Positions 25,539-34,470 of a DNA stretch of 47,602 bases are shown here, in pieces. The DNA is from Mogibacterium sp. Its GTDB lineage: Bacteria > Bacillota > Clostridia > Peptostreptococcales > Anaerovoracaceae. Where the stretch lies: the NCBI GenBank assembly GCA_017512365.1, contig JAFWGQ010000030.1, positions 1 through 47,602 on the forward strand, read 5' to 3'. Numbering within the stretch: the first letter of the stretch is position 1; each line of letters starts with the position of its first letter. A program made the translations under genes and the position numbers. The notes below the pieces were generated by a model. It ran no database searches. It was not told the origin of the DNA and saw only the letters and a list, made by a program, of their open reading frames with translations.

Positions 25539-28500
25539 TTACTCTGCAGGTGCGTAGAAGTCCACGAACTTGACGAGCTTGTCGTAACGTGCCATTGCGG
25601 CTGCCTCGTTCTCCGCGAAGAGCTTCTCGGCTCTTTCCGGATTCTCTCTGGTCAGTCTGTTGTATCTTGCCTCGTTCATCAGGAACTCCTGATATCCGCC
25701 TGCAGGTACCTTGCTGTCCAGTGTGAACGGGTTCTTGCCCTCTGCCTTGGCTGCAGGGTTGTATCTGAAGAGGTTCCAGTAACCGCACTCAACAGCCTTC
25801 TTCATCTCCATCTGGCAGTTCATCATGCCGCCCTTGATGGAGTGCATCTCGCATGGGGAGTATCCGATGATCAGGGATGGTCCGTCATATGCGATAGCCT
25901 CGTTCATTGCCTTCAGAGTCTGGGCCGGGTTAGCGCCCATAGCTACCTGAGCTACGTATACATAACCGTAAGCCATAGCGATCTGAGACAGCGACTTCTT
26001 CTCGATGGACTTGCCGGCAGCAGCGAACTGAGCGACCTGTCCGATGTTGGAAGCCTTCGAAGCCTGTCCGCCTGTGTTGGAGTAGACCTCTGTATCGAAT
26101 ACCATGACGTTTACGTTCTCGCCGCTTGCGAGTACGTGATCAAGTCCGCCGTAACCGATATCGTAAGCCCAGCCGTCTCCGCCGAAGATCCATACGGTCT
26201 TCTCGCCGAGGAGGTCTTTGCGCTCAACGATCTCCTTGCCGATGCCTGCCTTCTCGAGTGCTGCAGCGAGCTCGTCGCCCTTTGCTCTCGACTCAACAGG
26301 ATCGTTGAATACTGCGTACCATGCCTCTGCGGCAGCCTTTACGTCTGCAGGCACTCCGGCAGCAACGAGTTCTTCAACGTCTGCCTTGATCTTGGCTCTT
26401 CTGGCCTTGACAGCCATTCTCATTCCGAGACCGTGCTCAGCGTTGTCCTCGAAGAGGGAGTTGTTCCATGCAGGGCCGTGTCCGCATGCGTCAGTTGTAT
26501 AAGGTGCTGTAGCTCCAGGGCCGCCCCAGATGGACGAGCATCCTGTAGCGTTGGAGATGTAAGTGTGATCTCCGCAGAGCTGTGTGATCAGCCTTGCGTA
26601 CGAGGTCTCAGCACATCCTGCGCAGGAGCCCGAGAACTCGAGGAGAGGAGTCTTGAACTGCGAGCCCTTTGTCGTCTTTGTCTCGGCAACGTCGGCCTTG
26701 ACTGTGACGTTCTTGACTGCGTAGTTGAAGTTCTCCTGCTCAGGAAGCTGCTCTTCGAGCGGCTTCATCGTCAGAGCCTGTACCTTGTCCGGGCAGACTG
26801 TTACGCAGACGCCGCATCCCATGCAGTCGAGCGGGGATACTGCCATCGCGAACTTGTATGTGCCCTTGCCTGCGCCGGCCTTTACATCGGCCATCTTGAA
26901 GCCTGCAGGTGCTGCAGCTGCTTCCTTGTCGTCAAGCATGTAAGGTCTGATAGTAGCGTGCGGGCAGACGAATGCGCAGCTGTTGCACTGTATGCACTTC
27001 GCAGGATCCCACTCAGGAACCATGACTGCAACGCCTCTCTTCTCGTAAGCGGATGCTCCGAGCTCCCACTCGCCGTCGACGTGAGGCATGAATGCCGATA
27101 CAGGCAGGCTGTCTCCGTCCATGTTGTCGATAGGGAGAAGGATGTTCTTGACCTGTGTTACGAGAGCCTCCGGTCCTTCGAGAGCCGGCTTGGCAGGATC
27201 TGCGTCAGGGTTCTTCCACTCGGCAGGAACGTCGATCTTGACGAGAGCGTCAGCGCCGGCGTCGATAGCCTTGTGGTTCATGTCTACGATATCCTGTCCC
27301 TTCTTGAGGTAGGACTTCGTGGCAGCATCCTTCATGTACTTGATCGCGTCTGCCTTAGGCAGTACTTCTGCGAGTGAGAAGAACGCGGACTGCAGAGTCG
27401 TGTTCGTTCTCTTGCCCATTCCGATCTTCGCACAGAGGTCGATAGCGTCGATGATGTACAGCTTGATGTCGTTCTCGGCGATGTACTTCTTTGCAGCAGC
27501 GTCGAGGTGGTGTCCGACTTCCTCAGGCTTCCACTGGCAGTTGATCAGGAAGATGCCGCCCGGCTTTACATCCTGAACGATCTTGAATCCCTTGTCAATG
27601 TAGCTTGGGTTGTGGCATGCAACGAAGTCTGCCTTGTTGATGTAGTACGAAGACTTGATCGGGGAGTCGCCGAATCTCAGGTGGGAGATCGTTACGCCGC
27701 CTGTCTTCTTGGAGTCATACTGGAAGTAAGCCTGAACGTACTTGTCAGTGTGGTCTCCGATGATCTTGATGGAGTTCTTGTTGGCTCCGACTGTTCCGTC
27801 GCCGCCGAGACCCCAGAACTTGCACTCGATCGTGCCCTTTGCAGCTGTGATAGGAGCAGGCTTTTCCTCGAGCGAAAGGTTCGTGACGTCATCTACGATA
27901 CCGATCGTGAATCTCTTCTTAGGGTCAGCCTTTGCGAGCTCGTCATAAACTGCGAATACCGATGCCGGAGGTGTATCCTTCGAACCGAGTCCGTAACGTC
28001 CGCCGATGACCTTCACATCGCTCATTCCCGCTTCTGCGAATGCGGTCATGACGTCGAGGTAGAGAGGCTCGCCGAGGGAGCCAGGCTCTTTGGTCCTGTC
28101 AAGAACAGCGACCTTCTTGCATGTCTTAGGAAGTGCTGCGATCAGCTTGTCTGCTCTGAAAGGTCTGTAGAGTCTGACCTTGATCAGTCCGACCTTCTCG
28201 CCCTTGGCTGTGAGGTAGTCGATGACTTCCTCTGCAACGTCGCAGATCGATCCCATGGCGATGATGACTCTGTCAGCGTCGGCAGCGCCGTAGTAGTTGA
28301 ACAGCTGATAGTCAGTGCCCAGCTTGGCGTTGATCTTGCCCATGTACTTCTCAACAACTTCAGGAACTGCATCGTAGTACTTGTTGCAGGCCTCTCTGTG
28401 CTGGAAGAATACGTCGCCGTTCTCGTGGGATCCTCTGAGGTGAGGGTGATCCGGGTTGAGGCATGCGTCGCGGAACTTCTTTACAGCGTCCATGTCGCAC

Positions 28501-29081
28501 ATTTCCTTGAGGTCCTCATAATCCCAGACTGCTACCTTCTGGATCTCGTGAGAAGTTCTGAATCCGTCGAAGAAGTTGAGGAAAGGAACTCTGCCTTCGA
28601 TAGCTGCGAGGTGAGCTACAGGAGCGAGGTCCATGACTTCCTGAACGTTGCCTTCTGCGAGCATCGCGAAGCCTGTCTGACGGCAGGCATATACATCGGA
28701 GTGGTCTCCGAAGATGTTCAGCGCGTGAGTCGAAACCGTACGTGCCGATACATGGAATACTGCCGGCAGAAGCTCTCCTGCGATCTTGTACATGTTAGGG
28801 ATCATCAGGAGGAGTCCCTGGGAAGCAGTGTATGTGGTCGTCAGAGCGCCTGCTCCGAGTGAACCGTGTACTGCGCCTGCAGCGCCTGCCTCAGACTCCA
28901 TCTCGACTACCTGTACAGTAGATCCGAAGATGTTCTTGCGTCCGGCAGCTGCCCACTGGTCTACATAGTCAGCCATAGGCGAAGACGGAGTGATCGGATA
29001 GATTCCGGATACCTCTGTGAACGCATAGGAGACATGTGCAGCAGCGTTGTTGCCGTCCATAGTCTTGAATTGTCTTTTCAT
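25539..29081 (-). CDS. nifJ: pyruvate:ferredoxin (flavodoxin) oxidoreductase, one-chain type
   Basis: The 1180-residue homodimer-type PFOR contains all expected parts. YPITPSSPMADYVDQW opens domain I. A ferredoxin domain carries CIQCNSCAFVCPH and CMGCGVCVTVCPD (about 685-760). GSCAGCAE holds part of the proximal cluster, and GDGWAYDIGYGGLDH with SNTGGQASKAS binds thiamine diphosphate. It turns pyruvate and CoA into acetyl-CoA, CO2 and reduced ferredoxin, the central step of anaerobic fermentation. The ATG is preceded by AAAGGGAGATGAAAGA. Acetate kinase lies upstream in the same direction, 322 bases away; that gap contains a second, partial copy of this gene's first codons and a perfect 14-bp palindrome. 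Confidence 0.97.
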   Translation of the reverse strand: MKRQFKTMDGNNAAAHVSYAFTEVSGIYPITPSSPMADYVDQWAAAGRKNIFGSTVQVVEMESEAGAAGAVHGSLGAGALTTTYTASQGLLLMIPNMYKIAGELLPAVFHVSARTVSTHALNIFGDHSDVYACRQTGFAMLAEGNVQEVMDLAPVAHLAAIEGRVPFLNFFDGFRTSHEIQKVAVWDYEDLKEMCDMDAVKKFRDACLNPDHPHLRGSHENGDVFFQHREACNKYYDAVPEVVEKYMGKINAKLGTDYQLFNYYGAADADRVIIAMGSICDVAEEVIDYLTAKGEKVGLIKVRLYRPFRADKLIAALPKTCKKVAVLDRTKEPGSLGEPLYLDVMTAFAEAGMSDVKVIGGRYGLGSKDTPPASVFAVYDELAKADPKKRFTIGIVDDVTNLSLEEKPAPITAAKGTIECKFWGLGGDGTVGANKNSIKIIGDHTDKYVQAYFQYDSKKTGGVTISHLRFGDSPIKSSYYINKADFVACHNPSYIDKGFKIVQDVKPGGIFLINCQWKPEEVGHHLDAAAKKYIAENDIKLYIIDAIDLCAKIGMGKRTNTTLQSAFFSLAEVLPKADAIKYMKDAATKSYLKKGQDIVDMNHKAIDAGADALVKIDVPAEWKNPDADPAKPALEGPEALVTQVKNILLPIDNMDGDSLPVSAFMPHVDGEWELGASAYEKRGVAVMVPEWDPAKCIQCNSCAFVCPHATIRPYMLDDKEAAAAPAGFKMADVKAGAGKGTYKFAMAVSPLDCMGCGVCVTVCPDKVQALTMKPLEEQLPEQENFNYAVKNVTVKADVAETKTTKGSQFKTPLLEFSGSCAGCAETSYARLITQLCGDHTYISNATGCSSIWGGPGATAPYTTDACGHGPAWNNSLFEDNAEHGLGMRMAVKARRAKIKADVEELVAAGVPADVKAAAEAWYAVFNDPVESRAKGDELAAALEKAGIGKEIVERKDLLGEKTVWIFGGDGWAYDIGYGGLDHVLASGENVNVMVFDTEVYSNTGGQASKASNIGQVAQFAAAGKSIEKKSLSQIAMAYGYVYVAQVAMGANPAQTLKAMNEAIAYDGPSLIIGYSPCEMHSIKGGMMNCQMEMKKAVECGYWNLFRYNPAAKAEGKNPFTLDSKVPAGGYQEFLMNEARYNRLTRENPERAEKLFAENEAAAMARYDKLVKFVDFYAPAE

Positions 29082-29126
29082 TCTTTCATCTCCCTTTAAA
29101 AAAGTTGTTTAGAATAAGAATTAAGT

Positions 29127-29166
29127 TAAAAGTACTTTTAAAATAATTATATGGTGAAATAATTAT
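29127..29166. promoter_or_regulatory. perfect 14-bp palindrome and AT-rich promoter region of the PFOR gene
   Basis: TAAAAGTACTTTTA (29127-29140) is a perfect palindrome about 46 bases before the PFOR start codon. Just upstream on the minus strand lies TATAAT (29147-29152), a likely -10, within two direct copies of AATAATTAT. The -35 (TTACGG) is poor. A palindrome immediately downstream of the -10 is where a repressor operator would be; the regulator is unknown. Confidence 0.45.
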
Positions 29167-29400
29167 TTCCGTAAGTCATGATGCGAATGCTGTGATCGCG
29201 ACGCGTGCGTTGCGCAGGAACCGCTAAGAGCGTCCTGAGGTGACTGCAGACGATTGGCTAAGAACCAGCTGAGCAAGCGCAGCGCGTCGAAGTGGTTCTC
29301 CAAGAGGCAAAGTCGCCGAAGATGACGTTCTCGGTGACGGAGCACAGCGAGCAGAGTGATCTCCAGCATTCGCAGCATTGCTGCCGTCCATAGTCCTGAA
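29165..29400 (-). repeat. structured GC-rich intergenic element with partial PFOR start duplication
   Basis: This is a GC-rich block in an otherwise AT-rich gap. Near its ends are inverted copies GCGAATGCTGTGATC (about 29174) and GATCTCCAGCATTCGC (about 29363). Internal complementary stretches include GAGAACCACTTCG and CGCAGGAACCGC. Its right end, read on the minus strand, is TTCAGGACTATGGACGGCAG followed by CAATGCTGC, close to codons 5-14 of PFOR. A 90-codon frame (29163-29435) crosses it and overlaps ackA, but the His/Arg/Ser-rich product looks unlike a real protein. From memory, similar spurious frames recur in clostridial genomes, so it may be a dispersed repeat. Confidence 0.4.
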
Positions 29401-29403
29401 AGA

Positions 29404-30600
29404 CTACAGTGCTTCGACGATAGCCTTCGTGTCACGCGCGATCATCAGCTCTTCCTGCGTAGGAATGATGAAGACTCTTACCTTGGAGTCCTTGCCGGTG
29501 ATCTCGACTTCCTCGCCTCTGCAGTTGTTCTTCTCTTTGTCGATGGTGACGCCCATGAATCCGAGATAGTCGGTGACCTTCTCTCTCAGGTCGATGTCGT
29601 TCTCGCCGATGCCGGCTGTGAATACCATCGCGTCGACGCGTCCGAGCTCAGCAGCGTAAGCGCCGATGAATCTCCTGACGGATCTGAGCAGCATCTCTCT
29701 TGCGATGTGAGCCTTCTTGTTGCCCTTTGCCTCAGCTTCGCAGATGTCTCTGCAGTCTCCCGAGATCTCGGAGACAGCGAGGAGTCCGGACTTCTTTGTC
29801 ATCATGTCCGTGATCTCTTTTACAGGCATGCCTGTCTGTTCATAGATGAAGCTCACGACTGTCGGGTCGATGGATCCGCAGCGCGTTCCCATCACGAGGC
29901 CTTCAAGCGGCGTCAGGCCCATCGATGTGTCGTAGCACTTGCCGCCTTTGACGGCGCTGATGGAAGATCCGTTGCCGAGGTGGCACGTGATGATGTTGAG
30001 CTTCTCAGGGTCGCCGCCCATGAGCTCGGCGCATCTTTCAGCAACGTATCTGTGGCTGGTGCCGTGAGCGCCGTATCTCTGTACATGATACTTCTCAGCG
30101 TATTCCCAAGGGATTGCGTAATATTTGCACTCGTCAGCCATGGTCCTGTGGAATGTAGTATCGAATACCACTACTCCAGGAGTGTTCGGAAGCACCTTCT
30201 TGCAGGCTCTGATACCTACCAGAGCAGGCGGATTGTGGAGAGGTCCGAGCGTGCAGAGCTCTTCGATGCCTGCCTCGACCTCATCAGTGATGAGCTCGGA
30301 CTTGTCGAAGATGTATCCGCCCTGTACGATCCTGTGTCCTACAGCGCCGATCTCGTCCATACTCGAGATGACTCCGTGCTCCTTGTCAGTAAGAGCGTCA
30401 ATGACCAGCTGCATCGCTACTCCGTGATCCGGAAGAGCTATATCCTTGTCGAATACAGTGCCCTTGTCGGTCTTGTAGTTCATGTGGCCGTCTTCGCCGA
30501 TCCTCTCGCACAGTCCCTTTGCAAGTACGGACTCGTTGTCCATGTCGATCAGCTGATACTTGAGTGAAGAACTTCCTGTGTTGACTACCAGAATGATCAT
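29404..30600 (-). CDS. ackA: acetate kinase
   Basis: The 398-residue enzyme has the family signatures ILVVNTGSSSLKYQL at the N-terminus, HRIVQGG, FDTTFHRTM, YGAHGTSH and CHLGNGSS, and GIGEND near the C-terminus. It transfers phosphate from acetyl phosphate to ADP, giving acetate and ATP by substrate-level phosphorylation, and so completes the route from pyruvate opened by PFOR. The usual partner phosphotransacetylase gene is not adjacent. The ATG follows AAAGGATAATGTAAA. A TTCGGC-TGT-GCCGAA hairpin sits in the 5' leader (30646-30660). Confidence 0.97.
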   Translation of the reverse strand: MIILVVNTGSSSLKYQLIDMDNESVLAKGLCERIGEDGHMNYKTDKGTVFDKDIALPDHGVAMQLVIDALTDKEHGVISSMDEIGAVGHRIVQGGYIFDKSELITDEVEAGIEELCTLGPLHNPPALVGIRACKKVLPNTPGVVVFDTTFHRTMADECKYYAIPWEYAEKYHVQRYGAHGTSHRYVAERCAELMGGDPEKLNIITCHLGNGSSISAVKGGKCYDTSMGLTPLEGLVMGTRCGSIDPTVVSFIYEQTGMPVKEITDMMTKKSGLLAVSEISGDCRDICEAEAKGNKKAHIAREMLLRSVRRFIGAYAAELGRVDAMVFTAGIGENDIDLREKVTDYLGFMGVTIDKEKNNCRGEEVEITGKDSKVRVFIIPTQEELMIARDTKAIVEAL

Positions 30601-30732
30601 TTTACATTATCCTTTCATTCATTTTTTATCTTTCATAGATGTTCGGCACAGCCGAAAAAAACCTTGTATAGTATATCACAACGGTCTGTATAAATCTTGA
30701 CTGTTTTGTGTACTTTTTAACGAAACCGCTGA

Positions 30733-30775
30733 CAAAAAAAGACCGGGAAGGAATCTCAGATATGCTCCCTCCCGG
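30733..30775 (-). terminator. terminator of the sensor kinase gene
   Basis: CCGGGAGGGA (30766-30775) pairs with TTCCTTCCCGG, followed on the minus strand by TCTTTTTTT. It is a classic rho-independent terminator 14 bases after the kinase stop codon. Confidence 0.9.
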
Positions 30776-30788
30776 CCGGCTGCTTTTC

Positions 30789-32633
30789 CTATCCGTCCGA
30801 GTCTTCCTCGATCTTTTTCCGTTCGGCTTCCGCCTTTGCGAGTTCTCTCCTGAAAATGTTGGCGCTGTAGCGCTTGGTGTCGAATTTGCCCTCGCCGTTC
30901 GGCCCCCATGCAGGCGTCTCTATGTCGGTCCCGGCCACAGGCAGCGATATCCTGAATTCAGTGCCCTTGCCCGGTTCGCTGTCCACGTATATCCTGCCTC
31001 CGTGGGTCTCGACGATCTGCGCTACTATCGCCAGCCCGAGTCCCGTGCCCTTGCCTGACTCCTTGGTGGTATAGAACGGATCGAATATCTTGGTCACGGT
31101 CTCCGCGTCCATGCCGCATCCGGTATCTTTGAACCTCATTATGATCTCGTCCCCGGCTTTTCTGGTGGAGACCATTATGGAGCCTCCGTTTTCTCTCAGG
31201 GCGTCGTAGGCGTTGAGCACTATGTTCATCACGAGCTGGGATATCTGCGTGCGGTCTGCTCTGATCAGGGTCCCGTCCGCTCCGAAGTGAGCCTTGACCT
31301 CTACGTTCTCAGGCTTCGCCGGGAGCGTCACCTTGAGCGCGCTCTGTATCGTCTCGTCGATGTCCACCTCGCTGTAGTTTTCTTCACTGCCCTTCTTGCT
31401 CAGTTCGGAGAGCCTCGTGACTATGTCCTTGGCCTTGACCGAGGCGTTGTATACCTCCATAAGGTTCTCCTGCAGATCGGTCGCGTCAGCCGGCAGCATC
31501 TCCATGGTCATGATGCTGTAGCCCATTATAGGCGTCAGCAGATTGTTGAAGTCGTGAGCGATACTGGCCGTCATCGTTCCGATGGTCTCGAGCCTCTGGT
31601 GGTGGGTCAGCGCCTGCATCTTGCGGTTGATCTCCTCGAGCGCTTCGTTCTTCTTCTTGAGCACGTTCAGTTCCGCCGAAGTGCTCGCATTGGCGCGGCT
31701 CATGAAAACGAGCAGGAAGAGAAGTCCGAGCACGCCTATGACCGCAAGTCCGCCGTATATGAGTATCTCCCTTGCCGCCGCTCTCGACGGGGCGACCGCT
31801 TCCTCGTAATTGATTATCACGCCAAGGGCGAACTCGCCGTTGACAGTGCCTCCGCTTGGCTGCGCCACGACCCTGGCTGTGTAGGTCTTTCCGTCCGCGT
31901 CCTTAAGCTCCATCGATGTCCCTCCGGCCGCTCCCGACTGCTGGCATCTGAGAAGGTAGTCCCTGCATGCCGCCGCCGTCTCGTCGACCTCGTCACCGGT
32001 CGTCCTGACCCTGACTCCTTCGTCATCCGGCGTGATCATCACGTTCGTAGTGCTGTCGACCAGCATGACCCATTTTTCCGGGTTGGTGCCGATGGCAGTC
32101 GCGTACAGCTGTTCAAGGTCGATCAGCGCCTCATAGCTGACGCCGCCCGAACCGTCGTGCTCATACGCGAGATAATACCTGCCGTCCTCATCGCGGCATA
32201 GCCTTATGCTTTTGGCATCCTTTGTCGTTATGAATTCATATGACTTTTTGCCTGTAGCCGAAAGTACGATCCTGTCGCCCTTCATCACGACCAGATCGGC
32301 GTAGATCGGGTTGGTCTGAAGAGTGTTTTCGCTTATGAAATCCCTGAGATCGGAAGTGTCATCCTGACTGTTCCAGACCCTCAGCGCCTCTTTGAGCATC
32401 TGGCGGCTCAGAAAGGTCTCGGTCTCGCGCTCGAAGGCGTTTATGGAATTCTCGATGTTTATATCATCGGACCGCATGAGGCTGTAGATCTGGTCGTCTT
32501 TTTCCGTCATTATGGTCTCATCGAAGCGGGCGAACGCGCGCCAGACGCCGAATATGCCGACCGCGATGAGCGCCACTGCCACGATGATGGCTGTTATGTA
32601 AAGATTCCTGTTGCTGAAGACTTTGTCTTTCAA
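30789..32633 (-). CDS. membrane sensor histidine kinase
   Basis: I chose a TTG start at 32633 because GGAGGG lies 6 bases before it; an in-frame ATG at 32684 has no such site. The 614-residue protein has a membrane segment (about 10-32), an extracytoplasmic sensor of about 270 residues that looks Cache-like, and a second membrane segment. A short coiled coil leads to the kinase core: H-box SIAHDFNNLLTPI, N-box NIVLNAYDAL, G-boxes DTGCGMD and GTGLGLAIV. The HDFNN form is typical of NtrB-like and hybrid kinases. It is divergent from an OmpR-type regulator with a 155-base gap, and is probably its partner. The ligand is unknown. Confidence 0.85.
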   Translation of the reverse strand: MKDKVFSNRNLYITAIIVAVALIAVGIFGVWRAFARFDETIMTEKDDQIYSLMRSDDINIENSINAFERETETFLSRQMLKEALRVWNSQDDTSDLRDFISENTLQTNPIYADLVVMKGDRIVLSATGKKSYEFITTKDAKSIRLCRDEDGRYYLAYEHDGSGGVSYEALIDLEQLYATAIGTNPEKWVMLVDSTTNVMITPDDEGVRVRTTGDEVDETAAACRDYLLRCQQSGAAGGTSMELKDADGKTYTARVVAQPSGGTVNGEFALGVIINYEEAVAPSRAAAREILIYGGLAVIGVLGLLFLLVFMSRANASTSAELNVLKKKNEALEEINRKMQALTHHQRLETIGTMTASIAHDFNNLLTPIMGYSIMTMEMLPADATDLQENLMEVYNASVKAKDIVTRLSELSKKGSEENYSEVDIDETIQSALKVTLPAKPENVEVKAHFGADGTLIRADRTQISQLVMNIVLNAYDALRENGGSIMVSTRKAGDEIIMRFKDTGCGMDAETVTKIFDPFYTTKESGKGTGLGLAIVAQIVETHGGRIYVDSEPGKGTEFRISLPVAGTDIETPAWGPNGEGKFDTKRYSANIFRRELAKAEAERKKIEEDSDG

Positions 32634-32788
32634 TATGTTCCCTCCGACGGGCAGTGTCTGCATGCGCCCGTTCACCTTCAACATTCTATCACGAAGAACG
32701 ACAAAAACCTACATATTGTGTTTTAAGTGTGATAATATATGTATGTATTGGGTTCGGAGGAAGTCCGGCGGATAACGAGGAGGAAGAA

Positions 32789-33478
32789 ATGGCAGACAAA
32801 GTCCTGGTAGTGGATGACGATAAAGCGATACTGACGATGCTCCACAAAGCGCTCAAGAACAACGGTATCGAGAACGATCTCGCCATCAGCGGCGAGGCGG
32901 CCCTCGAGCTGCTTGAGGTCAACGAATACGACCTTATCCTGCTGGATATCAACATGAGAGGCATAAACGGCTTCGAGGTCATACAGCGCATAAGAGCAAA
33001 GGGCCTCACCACGCCGGTCATGGTCGTAAGCGGACGCAAGGAGGATCAGGACGCTCTGTACGGTCTCGAGATCGGCGCCGACGACTACATCATCAAGCCT
33101 TTCAATCCGGTCACTCTGGTCGCGAAGGCCAAGGCCCTCATCAGGAGGAGCCGCGAAGCCTCGCCTCAGAGCAGGAGCAACATCATCGAGGCCGGACCGT
33201 TCACCTACAACACATCGACTCTGAGGTTCTACAAGAACGACGTCGAGATCCCTCTGTCGGCCAAGGAGAATTCCATGATCAAGCTCTTTATCGACAACGT
33301 GGACCACATCTTCTCCAAGGACATGATATACAGCGTCATCTGGGGAGAGACCATCATCGACGAGAACGCCATCATGGTATATGTCAACAGGCTCCGCCAG
33401 AAGATCGAGGACGATCCGTCGAATCCTAAGTACCTGATCACGGTACGCGGACTCGGATACAGATTCACAGTCCAGTAG
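32789..33478 (+). CDS. OmpR/PhoB-family response regulator
   Basis: The start is the ATG at 32789 with GAGGAGGAAG just upstream; the frame is open further back, but that stretch is not coding. The 229-residue protein has a receiver domain (1-120) with the acidic pair DDD near residue 10, phosphorylation site LLDINMRG (about Asp53) and KPF (about Lys103). A winged-helix DNA-binding domain follows (about 135-229) with MVYVNRLRQKIE and the ending YLITVRGLGYRF. Such regulators bind direct repeats at promoters with roughly helical-turn spacing. The divergent kinase is the presumed phosphodonor. A terminator hairpin follows. Confidence 0.93.
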   Translation: MADKVLVVDDDKAILTMLHKALKNNGIENDLAISGEAALELLEVNEYDLILLDINMRGINGFEVIQRIRAKGLTTPVMVVSGRKEDQDALYGLEIGADDYIIKPFNPVTLVAKAKALIRRSREASPQSRSNIIEAGPFTYNTSTLRFYKNDVEIPLSAKENSMIKLFIDNVDHIFSKDMIYSVIWGETIIDENAIMVYVNRLRQKIEDDPSNPKYLITVRGLGYRFTVQ

Positions 33479-33504
33479 ACGACCTTTCAATACAGTTCAA
33501 AAGC

Positions 33505-33545
33505 AAAGATGCATGAAAGCCTGTCACGGCATCCATGCATCTTTT
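33505..33545. terminator. bidirectional terminator between convergent genes
   Basis: AAAGATGCATG (33505-33515) pairs perfectly with CATGCATCTTT (33535-33545), then TTGATTT. It ends the plus-strand regulator gene and probably also the minus-strand operon whose last stop codon is at 33578. Confidence 0.8.
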
Positions 33546-33577
33546 GATTTCTGTAAGCTCCTGCTCAGACGGCTGTA

Positions 33578-34414
33578 CTATTCCTCTGTCTCTTCCGTCT
33601 TGGATGTATCGGACTCTCCGCCTCCTTCAGCGGCTTTCTTCTGGGCGTCCTTGACGTACTTCTTTGCGTCGCGGTATGACATTTTGACATAGCCCAGCTT
33701 CTCGTCGCCCTGCTTTGCGAGGACCCTGGCCTCCGCACTGAAGCCTCTGACCTCAGGCTTCATCGATGTCAGGAAGTACGCCCCGATATCCTTGAGGTTG
33801 TCTTCGCCGTCCTTGCCCTTGTACTCCCTGACAGCGTCCTCAGGCGCGTCTTCCGCTACCTTGAGCACGACCTTTACGGTATTGCCCTCGGCCTTTACGG
33901 CTGCTGTGGTGTAGTCGTCCACCATGAAGCTCTTATAGACCTCGGTCATGCCTGTCTCTTCCATGTACTTTTCGATAGATTCGGACTTCTGGTAGTAATT
34001 GTACCCCCAGATGAACGCGAACATGCCTATCATCACGCCGAAGATCAGCATAGCGATGAGCGCGTTGTTAGGTCTCCTCTTCTTCTCCTCGACCTTGTTG
34101 GCTTCCTTGCGTGCCGCCTTGGCCTCCCTGCGCTCGGCTTTCTTTCGTCTGTTGTTTTCTGTCGAAGTAAGAAGTTCCTTCTCTTCCGAGGCTTTCTCTT
34201 TGGCTTCCTCTTTGACTTCTTCTTTTACTTCGTCCTTTGCATCCTTCTTTGCTTTTTCCGAAGTCTTTTTTTCTTTGGAAGTCTCTTTGCCCTTGCTTTC
34301 AGCCTCAGGCTTCGCCGCCTTCTTTTCCTTCGTTTCCTCAGTCGCTTTTTTCTCTTTGACTTCCTTTGCTTCTTTTACTTCTTTCTTTTCTTTTGTTTCT
34401 TTCTTCTCTGCCAT
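33578..34414 (-). CDS. Lys/Glu-rich single-pass membrane protein of unknown function
   Basis: I chose the ATG at 34414 (MAEKKE...) with AGGAAAGAG upstream. The 278-residue protein has an extraordinarily charged N-terminal tail: about 95 residues mostly Lys, Glu and Ala (repeats such as KEKKEVKEAKEVKEKK). A basic RRKKAERREAKAARKEANK stretch, one membrane helix (about 115-137, ALIAMLIFGVMIGMFAFIWG) and an extracytoplasmic domain of about 130 residues follow. That domain has SIEKYMEETGMTEVYKSF and AEGNTVKVVLKV, somewhat like the DUF4854 family. The tail should be cytoplasmic and disordered or helical. Last gene of the run starting at the REC-SARP regulator. Function unknown. Confidence 0.7.
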   Translation of the reverse strand: MAEKKETKEKKEVKEAKEVKEKKATEETKEKKAAKPEAESKGKETSKEKKTSEKAKKDAKDEVKEEVKEEAKEKASEEKELLTSTENNRRKKAERREAKAARKEANKVEEKKRRPNNALIAMLIFGVMIGMFAFIWGYNYYQKSESIEKYMEETGMTEVYKSFMVDDYTTAAVKAEGNTVKVVLKVAEDAPEDAVREYKGKDGEDNLKDIGAYFLTSMKPEVRGFSAEARVLAKQGDEKLGYVKMSYRDAKKYVKDAQKKAAEGGGESDTSKTEETEE

Positions 34415-34470
34415 TTTTATACTCTTTCCTGTTGATCGTATTTGCGGCCGCACCGCGGTATATAACGGAG

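Noticed and set aside
29163-29435. 90-codon frame between PFOR and ackA as a gene
   Set aside because: It overlaps ackA, has His/Arg/Ser-rich low-complexity content and lies in a structured repeat-like element. I treat it as non-coding.
32634-32684. ATG at 32684 as kinase start
   Set aside because: It has no ribosome binding site, whereas TTG at 32633 has GGAGGG at 6 bases and leaves the first membrane helix intact. The choice is not certain.
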